From the NCBI GenBank assembly GCA_030761205.1, contig JAULJL010000021.1:9405160-9469159 (forward strand): DNA of 64,000 nt, read 5' to 3'. Every line of letters starts with the position of its first letter. Within the stretch, counting starts at the first letter, position 1. A model generated the notes under the pieces. It did not search any database and was not told the origin of the DNA. It saw nothing but the letters and a program-made list of their open reading frames with translations. The stretch comes from Fremontodendron californicum (Eukaryota > Streptophyta > Magnoliopsida > Malvales > Malvaceae). The translations under genes and the position numbers were made by a program. Shown here in pieces: positions 21,552 to 32,430 of the stretch.

Positions 21552-23235
21552 TGTGTAGGCGGAGATCGAAGAATTTACCACGCGACAAACTCAGAAGAAG
21601 TAACAGACATGAGTAACATGCAAGAACAACAGAATAAAATCTGAATTTTGATATCATGTTAAAAATCCAAACTAAAATCAATTGATAATATATGAAGAAG
21701 TCTAACCTGAATAAAAGATTAAAAAAAACCCCAAAATTAATCAAATGTAATATAAACCAATTTAACAGGATTAAAAAAAGAAGTTGGCTTACTGCCACCG
21801 ACACTTTTAGGCCAAAAGTAGCTCAAAACGATTCATTGCATTTCTATTAATTAATTAATATTATATTATATTATCCTTGTTTGTTTAGTATTTTATCAGA
21901 ATTACCAAAAGCATTTCCCACATGGGTATTTTGAGGCATGATATGTAAACTAGCTGCCATAGCTTTCCATAAATACGTACTCTTTGCTTATTGCAGCAGC
22001 AATTAACACTATAAATCCAATAAATCATTGTATTGTAAGCCTTTTTTAGGGTTTCTTTTTTATATTCTATATTTTAAACATAAAACATATCAAAATTTTG
22101 AATAAATTGTATCATTATTCATTAGTAGTTGATTTCTTTTGTAATTTTTTTTTCATTTGTGACTTAAAAACTTAATCCGTCAATATTTAGTAAATATTTG
22201 AATACGACATGTGATGCTTTAGTGGAAATACACATCACAAATTTCGTTCAAATTTTAATGGTATGTTGATTGATGCATGAATTTGGAAGAAATCAAAATA
22301 TCGTCGATGAAATAATCAGATATTTTAAATTGTAAATAAAAATGAAACTTTGAGAAAATATCATGGACCAAATGATGAAATTTACTCCAAAAGTTTAAAT
22401 CCAATCATATCTTATCAAGCATGTTGTAACCTGTTGTAAAAGAAAAATAAAATGCCATTAATTTCTTTTTCAAATGACAAATGATATTGGCATGCATGCA
22501 CTAGCTAGACTACTCATTCAACATTTAGAAAAGCTTTGAGAATCCAATTTTTTTTTAAGTTGATGTTTGACTAACCATATTTTCATTGGGGCTAGAAAAT
22601 GGGAGCCATATGGTTGTAGACATGATCATGAAAGGTGAGCTAACAAATCAGTTTGGAATGTGAACAAAGAAATTAGAGTGGTCAAAAAATGGCCAAAGTG
22701 TGATGAATATTGTAACAATTATTGTTAAGAATAAGGTTTTTAGGCTTAATTTTTCATCATTACCTACTTTCAGGTTATTATTTTGAACAAGGATAGGCTA
22801 CCTAATAATTTATAAAAGACTCTCAATTAAATGTTGCAACTTTAACAAAACATTCTCTCTCTTTTAAAAAAAAAATAATAATAAATGGAATTTTGTTATA
22901 ATGAGTGTTCTAAGAGTAACTTTTAAGATTATTATATAATAATATATATATATATTCATATTCAATGTATTAAAAATGATGAATAAATTATCAATTATTA
23001 TATTTAATACAATGTTATAATTATAAATAGTATATCACTATATTATCAATTGTTTTAAATTGAGAAGTGGTCAAGATAAGTGAAATAGGAGAAGTGAGAA
23101 ATGGTTATGATAGCTTCAAGAATTCTGCATGACCCAAAAAAATAAATCATTTGTCTCACTGAGAATTTTGATGGTCCAATGAATTTTCCATATGATCAAT
23201 GTATATGAAAGAAAAATGATATTTAAAAGGGGAAA
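21552..23235. other. AT-rich intergenic DNA
   Basis: No gene seen. It includes an AT-rich MITE-like relic around 22885-23045. Confidence 0.4.
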
Positions 23236-23465
23236 TAGAGGTGCTCATGGACCGGGCCGAGACTCGAAAATTTTTCAAGATTCTTGCCCCGGCCAGCCCG
23301 CCGGCCCGTGACAACTGTTTATCCCATTGAAAAAATAAAAAATATTTTTTTTATTAATAATTTTATAATTAAAATTAAATTAAATAATATTATTTTAATA
23401 CTTAAACAAGATTTCCCTGTCCAGGCCCGGTTTAATACGGGCCGGGCGACCCGTGAGCAGGTCTA
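23236..23465. mobile_element. Family-B hAT MITE, third copy
   Basis: The termini are TAGAGGTGCTCATGGACCGGG and CCCGTGAGCAGGTCTA. The flanking 8-mers aggggaaa and gggagaaa differ at two bases. Confidence 0.75.
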
Positions 23466-24099
23466 GGGAGAAATGAAATTAATGAATTCTTTTTTTAATT
23501 CAATAAATTTAATGCATTAAATGTAAAAAATTATCTTAAAATAATAATTAAATAATTTTTAATCAGTGTCTATAGGTATAGATATTAATCGGATTAATTT
23601 TTCATATGATAAATGTATATGAAAGTTGTTGATTTGTGACTTTGATCAGCAAAAGTAACTTCTTTTTTTGGTAGATTAGTGGATTGACTTTTGGTTAATG
23701 ACTTAATCTTTTATGTTAAATATGATATATGTCTAGTTATTATTAAGATTAACTTGAAAATAATTCATTAAGACATGGATTGAGATGTCTAATTAGAAAA
23801 TAAATGTTTTTTTGTTAACTTTACTAGCAAAATAATTATTGTTAATTGATGCTTAAAACAATTCATTAGAAAAGTGGAAATAAAATAAAATTTATTCATA
23901 TAATTTTATTAGGAACTTAAGATTTGTGTATGACTAAAACAATGAAATTTTTTAAGTTGAAAAAACAAATTAAGTAAAAAATTTGTCAAACACGACCCGA
24001 CGATAGGCTAAGATGAAACTTATTTTATAGGGGATTTTTTTTTTTTGAGATATACCGATGTGGGATTGTTTGTATATTTTAGTTTTACAACTTTCATAT

Positions 24100-24960
24100 A
24101 GGTGTTGGAAGTTGGAAACAAAAAGAACAGGATCAACCCACGACACGCGTTATTGGTGACAAACCTGTTGCTATTGGTGACAAGGAAGATAGCGAACATT
24201 TTGATGTTAAATCTGCCGCTACTGGTGGCGCTAAAGATGCTGTCAATACAGTTGAAAACGGCGATATTAGAATTAATAGTTTATAGATCCATTATTAACA
24301 TCCTTTTTCTTCTCTATTTTTTTATTTTATTACCCTCTTTTCCTTTCTTCCTCCCTTCCTCCTTTCCTTTCTTTTCTCTTTCTTTTTTTTTGTCAAATTT
24401 ATAATTAACAGCGATAGCAATAATGTTCAGACTTCAACTTTATTATAAAAGTGTAGAAAATTGTTAAAGTCAAATTGATTTTTATTATCTTAATCAATTT
24501 TTATGTGATTTGGTTGTCTTTGTATCTTAATAGAGATGGTTTTATTGTAAACTAAACTCTTTGCGAAGTGATTTGTAGTGCACATAATATTTTTTTATTA
24601 GCTTAATCAATTATTATGTGATTTGGTTGTCTTTATATCTTAATCGAGATGGTTTTATTGTAAACTAAACTCTGTGCGAAGTGACTTGCAGTGCATATAA
24701 TCTTGTGCAACTGGATTCATCGGAACCAGTACATGTTGATGTTGAACCTGGTCCTACCGGTGACAATAAAAAACATTGATGTTGAATCTGCATCTACGGG
24801 TGAAGATGATGGAGTTGAAAACGGACATATTAAAATTAACGGTATAAATTCTACTTTCCTCCATTTTTTCACTTCGTTACTCTGTTTTCCTCTTTTTCTT
24901 TTCTTTTTTGTTTGTCTGTTTTAGATGCTGAAGATGCTGGTAATAGAGTTGAAATATAGA
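24100..24960 (+). pseudogene. Relic of an unrecognised gene with a duplicated exon-like segment
   Basis: Two related coding-like stretches are visible. One, near 24200-24285, reads DVKSAATGGAKDAVNTVENG with DIRIN after it. The other, near 24775-24840, reads DVESASTGEDDGVENG with HIKIN after it. Each is followed by a similar pyrimidine-rich intron-like tract (ttattaccctctttt / cgttactctgttttcc). A third short piece with GATGCTGAAGATGCTGG lies near 24925. Frames are broken between the pieces. I do not recognise the family, and a repeated acidic exon of a host gene is only one reading. Confidence 0.35.
24481..24702 (+). repeat. Tandem duplication of about 111 bp
   Basis: tttggttgtctttgtatctt... 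at 24481-24591 recurs at 24592-24702, including ggttttattgtaaactaaac and gcgaagtga. It lies between the two exon-like segments of the relic and is diverged at several positions. Confidence 0.75.
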
Positions 24961-25248
24961 TCTAGCATCCTTTTTCCTTCAATGTTTATTTTACTATTTT
25001 AAATTTGCAATCGACATGTATAGCAATTATATTCAGACTACTTCATTATAGAAGTGTAAAAAGAAAATTGTTGCAATTGACAGCTATAACAAGTATATTC
25101 AGACTTCAATTTCATTTTACAATTCAGTTAGAAAATTGATTGAACAAGGACTATTCAAATATCAGATCATAACAGGTTTGAATTGTGATCGATCCCCGAC
25201 ACCGACGAGCTCTAAGACAAGTCAGATGCTTAGTATACTAAAGAGCAA

Positions 25249-25251
<3 letters not shown>

Positions 25252-25283
<32 letters not shown>
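25252..25283. repeat. (AT)n microsatellite
   Basis: About 15 uninterrupted AT dinucleotides. Confidence 0.9.
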
Positions 25284-25285
<2 letters not shown>

Positions 25286-25400
25286 CAATTACACAAACTC
25301 CTCTGGTGCCGGCATGTGTTTATTGTTTTGGTGTCAACACATGTCTTTTTTTGTTATCGACACGTGTCCACTGCTCTGGTGTGTCACATATCTTTTTCTT

Positions 25401-25490
25401 AGGAAAGAAAGAAAGAAAAGTAAGGAAAGGAAAGGAAAGACAAAAAAAAAAAAAAAAAGAAAGGAAAAGAAAGGAAAGAAAAGAAAAAAG
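25401..25490. repeat. Purine-rich (GGAAA/GAAA)n tract
   Basis: Nearly pure A/G on the plus strand for about 90 bp. It creates apparent Lys/Arg-rich frames that are not genes. Confidence 0.8.
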
Positions 25491-27235
25491 AAATTGTGTT
25501 CGTATTATTTTTTCGTGTGTTTAAAATATCATAAATTTATATAAATTTGTACACGTTAATAATCTGTTTTATGTATATTTTGACACGTTCGTGTATTCGT
25601 GTAGTGTTAATGTTATTTTTAGTGTTGTGTTTTAATTATTTTTCCTATACGGTGTTCATGTCGTGTCTCAATTCATTTCATATTTTTCATAGTTTGTCAT
25701 TGTTGTAGACACCTAATTTTGTCCGGACCACTAAACAGGTATGTTTTCCTCCCATATTGATGTTTCCGAGTATAAAAAGACTGTTTTCATCCTGCAGGTG
25801 GTACTCCGAGACTTAGTTTAAGAGGGCGAGCACAAAAAGTCAAACATAAAAAAAAGTCAACCCTAAAAAAGTCAAACCCGAAAAAGTCAACCCTAGAAAG
25901 TCAACTGTTGAAAAAGTCAACCCACTTTCAAAATCAAGATTTTAAGTTCAATTGAAAAATGGAGAAAGAATTTTGATAATCCGAGGTCTACATTGAAAGA
26001 TATGGACTTCGGAAGTTGGGATTTGGAGATTCAGTAGAAAAGAAACCCTAATCCGAGAAATTTGGGGAAAAGTGCTTAAACGATCAAACTGGTCGAAATT
26101 GAAGGTTCCAAATGAAAGATAAGCACTGACTACGGGTAATGGAGAAGTCACTTGCAAGAAAAACCGAGAGAAAAGTCAATCCGGGAGAAAACCGAGAATT
26201 AGGGTTTTAGTGGATTTCGGTGAAATCAGGAAGAATCACAGAAATGGCCCGACTTGGTAAGACCAAAGCCCCCAATGGATGAGGAATGATTAAAAAGGAT
26301 GGCCCAAGGCTCAGATTGAAGAAAATCTGAAAATCGGACTTGTTTTGAGCAAAACCAGGTTTCGGAGGTTAAAGGGCAAAATTGGAAAATTTTGGGAAAA
26401 ATAGCAAATGGACTCCGAAAATTATGGAAAATTTGTCAATCTCATTCTTAAATCATTTGAAGGAGATTGGCGAAAGAAAATCTTGATTCCGAGTTCGTTT
26501 GCAAAATGGCCAAATCCCGGGCTTCTTATGTAGTAATTCAAAAAGATAAATCCCGGAAAAATAGCAAATGGACTCCAAAAATTCTGAAATTTGGCAAATC
26601 TCATTTTTAAATTATTTGGAAGAGATTGGCGAAATAAAACCTTGATTCCGAGTTCGTTTGCAAAATGGTCAAATCCCGGGCCTCCCATGCAGTAATTCAA
26701 GCCGATAAATCCCGAAAAAATACCAAATGAGCTCCAAAAATTATGAAAACTTCCAGATCACACTTTTTAATTATTTTGAAGAGATTGGTGAAGAAAAATC
26801 TTGATTTGGAGCTCGTTTAAAAAATGGTAAAAAGTAGGGGCATAAAAGGACATTTTGGGAAGAAAAAATCCAAATAAATAGCAAACGGACTCGGATAATT
26901 TTGAAAACTTCCAGAACTCAATATTTTATTATTTTGGAAGTATTAAAAAAATAAAAATTGAATTTGGAGCCCGTTTGATATTTATTTTGCATCCGGGGGG
27001 CAAAATGGTCGTTTCACCCAAGCAACCGAAAAGGGCTTCTTTGGGCCTTTCAAAAATCAGAGCTGGGCTGGAAAAGAGAAGTGCTGGCCTGCCCAAGCCC
27101 AAAGGAAGGAGGAAGCTTAGGATTTTTTTCAATCAAGTGATTAAAAATCAAGAGTTAAGTTAGAGATTTTCATTTTTGAGCCTAAGTCCCAATCCCACAT
27201 CCCTTTGTAATGTCAAGCCAAGGAGGTGCTCACCT

Positions 27236-27243
27236 TATAAATA
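27236..27243 (+). promoter_or_regulatory. TATA box of the LARD LTR
   Basis: TATAAATA is followed by AGGGGTC, about 100 bp upstream of the 36-bp hairpin array. The 3' LTR copy is at 38441-38448. Confidence 0.6.
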
Positions 27244-27344
27244 AGGGGTCTTGGCCTTTGGTTGAAATCACCCACTACCCCATGTGAGATAGTCTATACA
27301 CTTGTATTAGGATTATCCGGGTGGTGAGTCATAGTGTTTTTGTT

Positions 27345-27560
27345 GAGAGGGTTTGTAGCTTAATCCGTTCAAAAGCTACTCTGAGGGTTTGTAGCTTAAT
27401 CCGTTCAAAAGCTACTCCGAGGGTTTGTAGCTTAATCCGTTCAAAAGCTACTCTGAGGGTTTGTAGCTTAATCCGTTCAAAAGCTACTCTGAGGGTTTGT
27501 AGCTTAATCCGTTCAAAAGCTACTCTGAGGGTTTATAGCTTAATCCGTTCAAAAGCTACT
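27345..27560 (+). repeat. 36-bp tandem array in the 5' LTR (6 units)
   Basis: Each unit contains GTAGCTT and AAGCTAC arms around about 11 nt, so each can fold into a hairpin. The unit length is a multiple of three and makes a false repeat-protein frame. Confidence 0.9.
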
Positions 27561-28610
27561 TGGTGAGTTTTCATTTTAAAATAATGTTTCTTGTTCTTCC
27601 TTCATTTCCTTTCTTAAGTATATTTTTCTTACATTTTGTTTTTACAATAAACTCACCATGGCTAAATGGCCTACATTATTTATTTTAAGTTGTTATTTTT
27701 GATTCATTTTACCATATTGTTTATGCTATTTTCTTTATTTTTGATGTTTTAAATATTATGTTATTTCATGTTCTTAAGTTATATTTAATTTGGTTGCTTT
27801 GTTTGTTGCCATTTATGTCTTAGATATCATGTTTTTACATTTTTAATTTTCTGTTTTCATGTTGTTTAAATTTGAGCATGTTTTAGAGTTAGCATATTAA
27901 GTGTTTGTGAAAATGCTTGTGTAATTCTTTGCATGATTCTTGTTTTATATCTTAGTAAGCATGTTTTAGATTTGGTATATTAGGTGTTTGTGAAAATGCT
28001 TGCATGATTTAAGTGTTATGACTTAGTTTTTCATGTTTGTATGCCAAGTGTTTGTGAAAATGCCATGCTTGTTGGAGCTTGGGGTCATTTGGCTACTCCA
28101 TGTGTTTTGCATTGTGTGTTGTATTTTTGTCATGCTAGTTGTTAGGTTTTTGCATTTGCATGATATTTGGTTGGATTTTTGAATTAAGCATGCCTTGTGT
28201 TTGTGAAAATGCCATGCATGTCTTAGGTCTAGGTTACATTAAATACCATGCAAGTTCATGTTAGGTCTAGGCCATATTATTTATGTCATGCATTTTCCTT
28301 ACATTTAGGTTTAGATCCATGCATTTCATGCATTATGTTTGCTGCATTGTTTCATGCATTTCATGTTCATGCCACTTGAATAATGACTTGAGCCAATTAA
28401 TGGTTCAAGGTCATGCTCTCTTGAGCACACTTGTGGAAAATTAAGTTTGTCAAATTGATTATTCTACCTTTGTGATTTTTTTTACTTAGCCAATTTTTAT
28501 CTAACTTTCAAAAAGTCCTAGCTACTGTCTTCAAGTCATTCTATGAGTTTCAAATATTTTTATTTTGGTTTTTAAATGATTTTATCAAAGACAAAAAAAA
28601 ATGTGTTGGC

Positions 28611-29033
28611 AAAGCAGTTTTTTTTTCCACCCAAAACTCGTATATCTCCGATTTTTCTGGGAATTCATCTTTGATCAGAAAATTAAGTCGATTTTTTTCC
28701 GTGTATTTTTACATGTCCTGAGTCTCCAATAATTTTTTCAGAATTTTTGGAATTTTTAAAAATAGGGTAAAAAATCGTGGATTAAAACTGGACAGTGGAG
28801 TCAGAATTGAATTTAAAGAAAAACAAAGCAGTTTTTTCTCCTCCAAAAACTCGTACATCTCCGATTTTTCTGGGAATTCATCTTTGATCAGAAAATTAAG
28901 TCGATTTTTTTCCGTGTATTTTTACATGTCCTGAGTCTCCAATAATTTTTTCAGAATTTTTGGAATTTTTAAAAATAGGGTAAAAAATCGTGGATTAAAA
29001 CTGGACAGTGAAGTCAGAATTGAATTTAAAAAG
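28611..29033 (+). repeat. 214-bp tandem duplication in the 5' LTR
   Basis: Two copies start AAAGCAGTTTTTT and share ctccgatttttctgggaatt and the cgtggattaaaactggacag segment. The same arrangement is in the 3' LTR near 39893-40312. Confidence 0.9.
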
Positions 29034-30235
29034 AAAAACCATTTTTCTGATTTGGTTAATTTACTTAGAGTGGACTGATTAGGAGAGTTAGCTACTGACT
29101 TAGGGTGGTTCCTAAGCCTTTTTAAACTCTAAAAATGGTTTTTCAAGTCCCGAGTTAAGGGTAGCCAAGTCCGGATTTTTTTAAACTTAGGAAATTAGAG
29201 TCATTTTAAAAATTTTAGCCCAGTTTTTATTTTTAATTCAAGCTTTTCAAAATTGTTTTCAAACAATCACAAAGTATTTTGGTTTTAGAATATTTAATTT
29301 GACATATTTTCCTAAGGTAGCCGGATATCTTTTTAGATATACGGATTTCCTTAATTAAAGGAAAAAATACATTTCATGCATTGCATTTTTATATTCATGC
29401 ATTTTATATAATATGTGATTCTTGCCATAATAATTTCTATGTGACATTTAGGTTGCATTATATTATTTAGATTTTGCTATGTCATTTTATTTATGTCATG
29501 CCTATACATATTCATTTCTTTTAAATGTTTTCAAAAAAAAAAAGATAATGGTTTTCAATAAAAATAAAGATATTCCCGAGTTAAAATAATTCATGAGTTC
29601 TCTACCGGGTTTGCTGGAGGGAATATCATCAATTATTATTAATAAAGGAATATCTTTCTTTCAAAAAAAAAAGAGAATGATTCGGAAAGTTTTCCAAAAC
29701 TAATAAAAATTTCTATATTTTGCCACGTTTGTTGGGGAATATAGGAAAATTTTGAATTTATAAATTCCGGATCATTTTCAATAAAAAATGGAATTATTTT
29801 TCTTTAAATTGGGAATTAATTTGAAATACTAAATTTAAAACCAACTTTTACCGAGACTTGAGATAACACACGATTAATAAGGTACCGATTTATACGGGCG
29901 TTGTGGGGGTGCTAATCCTTCCCTGCACGTAACCGACTCCCGAACCCGCTTCTTTGATTTCTCTGGTTTAAAACGCAGACTTGAAATTGGTTTTTAAAAT
30001 GTTTTAATTAATTTTTAAAATATTTTATAAAACCGGTTTTAATAGGTGGCCGATCACACCTAGCTAAAAAAGATTGGTGGCGACTCCATGTCTTTTTTTA
30101 AGGTCATTTTCAAAACCTTCATTTCTAAAGGAATTAAGTCGACTTTTCCTCGGTTTTTTTTTAAATGTCACGCTTAACGAATAATAAAGTCTTGCGATGA
30201 GACTCGTCGTTATTATTTTTTAGGTTGCGACAGCT

Positions 30236-30254
30236 TGGCGACTCCGCTGGAGAC
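30236..30254 (+). other. Primer binding site of the LARD (tRNA-Arg type)
   Basis: TGGCGACTCCGCTGGAGAC starts four bases after the LTR end. Confidence 0.75.
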
Positions 30255-31439
30255 TATTAGAGAGTCAGGCCTAGAAATAGTCGTGTGTTATCAAAGTCTC
30301 AGTTTTGGTTGGTTTAATTGGTATTTAATTTTAATTCCCACATTTTTCTAATAAAGAGAATTTTGAAAATAATAAAATGTTTTTAAAAATGTTCATTCTC
30401 ATGTGCATGCATTTTATTATTGTTCTCTAGTTATTTAGGTTGTATATTATAATTGCTTGTTGGTTAATGCGTTACACTATTCTTGAATGTTTTAATTGCT
30501 AGGGCATTTAGAATAAGGTTTGTAGAATAGGTAGTGAAAGGTTTGTTATTCCTCCACACACACTACACGTGCATTTGCATAACATGAATCCTCTACCCGG
30601 GTTCCGTCCTTTTAAGTGGAAGTAAAGTAACTAAGCCTTCGTGATTGATCCTCCGTATGGGCTAGTGAAACACTTTCGGAGTATAAAGTACCTAATGCTT
30701 TCGTGATGATCCTCCGCATGGGCATAGGAAAATATACTCTAACGAATTGAACCCGCTTTTATCGGGGTGCCTTACTAGCCTTCACCGGCGATAGTGAGGA
30801 ACAATTCGGGGCCTTAGAACCGATTCACCCTCATATAGTGAACCTAGGCGAAGCCATGCCGAATTTCCGTTAGACATACCGAAAATAGGAACACATGGAG
30901 GGACATTTCTAAACTTTTTGTTACCTATTTTACACTCCGAATAAGTGTGGTAGATCGGGCAACGATGTACGTACATCGCCCGTAATAAATGTGATACTCC
31001 GCCTCGATGGCATCGTGATGCCTAAATAAGCAGATATTGCTGGGGCAGATGTTCATTAGCTGTTTTTAAAAAAAAAAAAAAAAATCTTTTTTCAAGCATT
31101 TTTGCATGTTGCACATTTCATGCATGTGTGAATGGGGCATATACATTTTTGGTTGTATTATTGATCCCATTCTTTGCAATAAACAGTTGGTAATTTAATT
31201 TGATGATTTCATAAAACCGGTAGTGTCACATGAACATTTGCATATTGTACCATAGTAAGATCCACCCTGAAATTCTTTTGAAAATGATGTGATTGGTTTA
31301 TCAAAAAAAAAAAAAAAATTTGGAGGCAAATCTTGCATAATGAGATTTTTGAATAACCAAGATTTAGGTCCCACCAATTTCGTGTAATCATTGATTTCTT
31401 TGTATATACCTTTGTGTTAATTCATTTATTTTTGCATGT

Positions 31440-32265
31440 ATCATTTTGACATCATGTTATAGTCATAGCATGCATGGTCATTCATTGTAAGATACGTTTA
31501 TGACATGCATGGTCATTATTTGTATATACTTATGTATCAATTTATTCTTTCTTTACATGCATCATGTTGGCATCAAGTTGCATTCATAGTCAGCATGATT
31601 TTTTCTGTATATATCCATATATCAATTTATTCTTTCTTTACATGCATCATGTTGGCATCCAGTTGCATTCATGCATTCATAGTCAGCATGATTTTTCTGT
31701 ATATATCCATTATCAATTTATTCTTTCTCTATATGCATCATGGTAGCATCAAGTTGCATTCATGCATTCATAGTCAACATGATTTTTCTGTATCTATTCA
31801 TATATCAATTTATTCTTTCTTTACATGCATCATGTTAGCATCAGGGTGCATTCATGGCATACACAGTCATCATGATATGCTCATACATTAATTTGTCATA
31901 TTGGCATCAGATTGCATTCGTGACATACATGGTCAGCATGATTTTCTTTGTATATACTCTGTGTCAATCATTTATTCTTCACATGCATCATAATTGACAT
32001 TGTGTGGCATTCATAGTGTATATGATCATTCATTGAGAAATGCATTTGGAACATACATGGTCATTCATTGTATATATCCATGCATTGATTTTTCTTATTC
32101 TTTAAATGCATCATGTTGGCATCGTGTTGCATTTATAACATACATGGTCAACATGTTTCCACTGTATATGACCACACATAACTTTGTTTATCCTTCATAT
32201 GCATCAAATTGCACTCATGACATTCATAGCTCATTCATCATGAAACACATTAATAAGATGAAATA
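31440..32265 (+). repeat. Degenerate ~85-92-bp tandem array in the LARD interior
   Basis: Units share catgcatcatgttggcatca, attcatagtcagcatgattt and atcaatttattctttct. The best-preserved units lie at 31555-31890; others decay on both sides. Confidence 0.8.
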
Positions 32266-32325
32266 GAAATTGGCTTAGCTTTGAAGAGTTTTCTTCGTCA
32301 GCTAAAAGCTATGACCCCAACAGCA

Positions 32326-32430
32326 AGTGCGAGTATCATATTGGGGCAATTGGGCATTTGACTAAAAAAACTAAAGGAAAGAATTGAGGGTCTTGTCCAC
32401 AATGGCATTTGGATTCCAGAGCTTATCGAA
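32326..32430 (+). pseudogene. Gag zinc-knuckle-like relic inside the LARD
   Basis: One frame reads CEYHIGAIGHLTKKTK, resembling the C-x2-H...GHxTExC segment found near the gag end of Tat-lineage elements. In a shifted frame LKERIEGLVHNGIWIPEL follows, as in those proteins. A frame break and the missing final Cys show it is dead. Confidence 0.5.

Larger units (their letters stand above)
25704..30232 (+). repeat. 5' LTR of the LARD
   Basis: 4529 bp. Internal structure: a ~158-bp repeat x4 (about 26399-26990, each starting near 'atagcaaatggactcc'), a TATA box at 27236, a 36-bp repeat x6 (27345-27560), a 214-bp tandem duplication (28611-29033), and many 'tttgtgaaaatgc' and 'catgcattt' motifs. 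Confidence 0.94.

Noticed and set aside
25136..25544. Lys/Arg-rich frames near the purine tract
   Set aside because: Produced by (AT)n and GGAAA-type simple repeats; low complexity only.
27321..27566. Repeat-protein-like frame (RVCSLIRSKATL repeated)
   Set aside because: It is the 36-bp tandem DNA repeat of the LARD LTR; the unit length is a multiple of three, which keeps a frame open by chance.
31505..31891. 128-codon frame with repeated LASSCIHSQHDF-like peptides
   Set aside because: It is the degenerate ~90-bp tandem array of the LARD interior, not a conserved protein.
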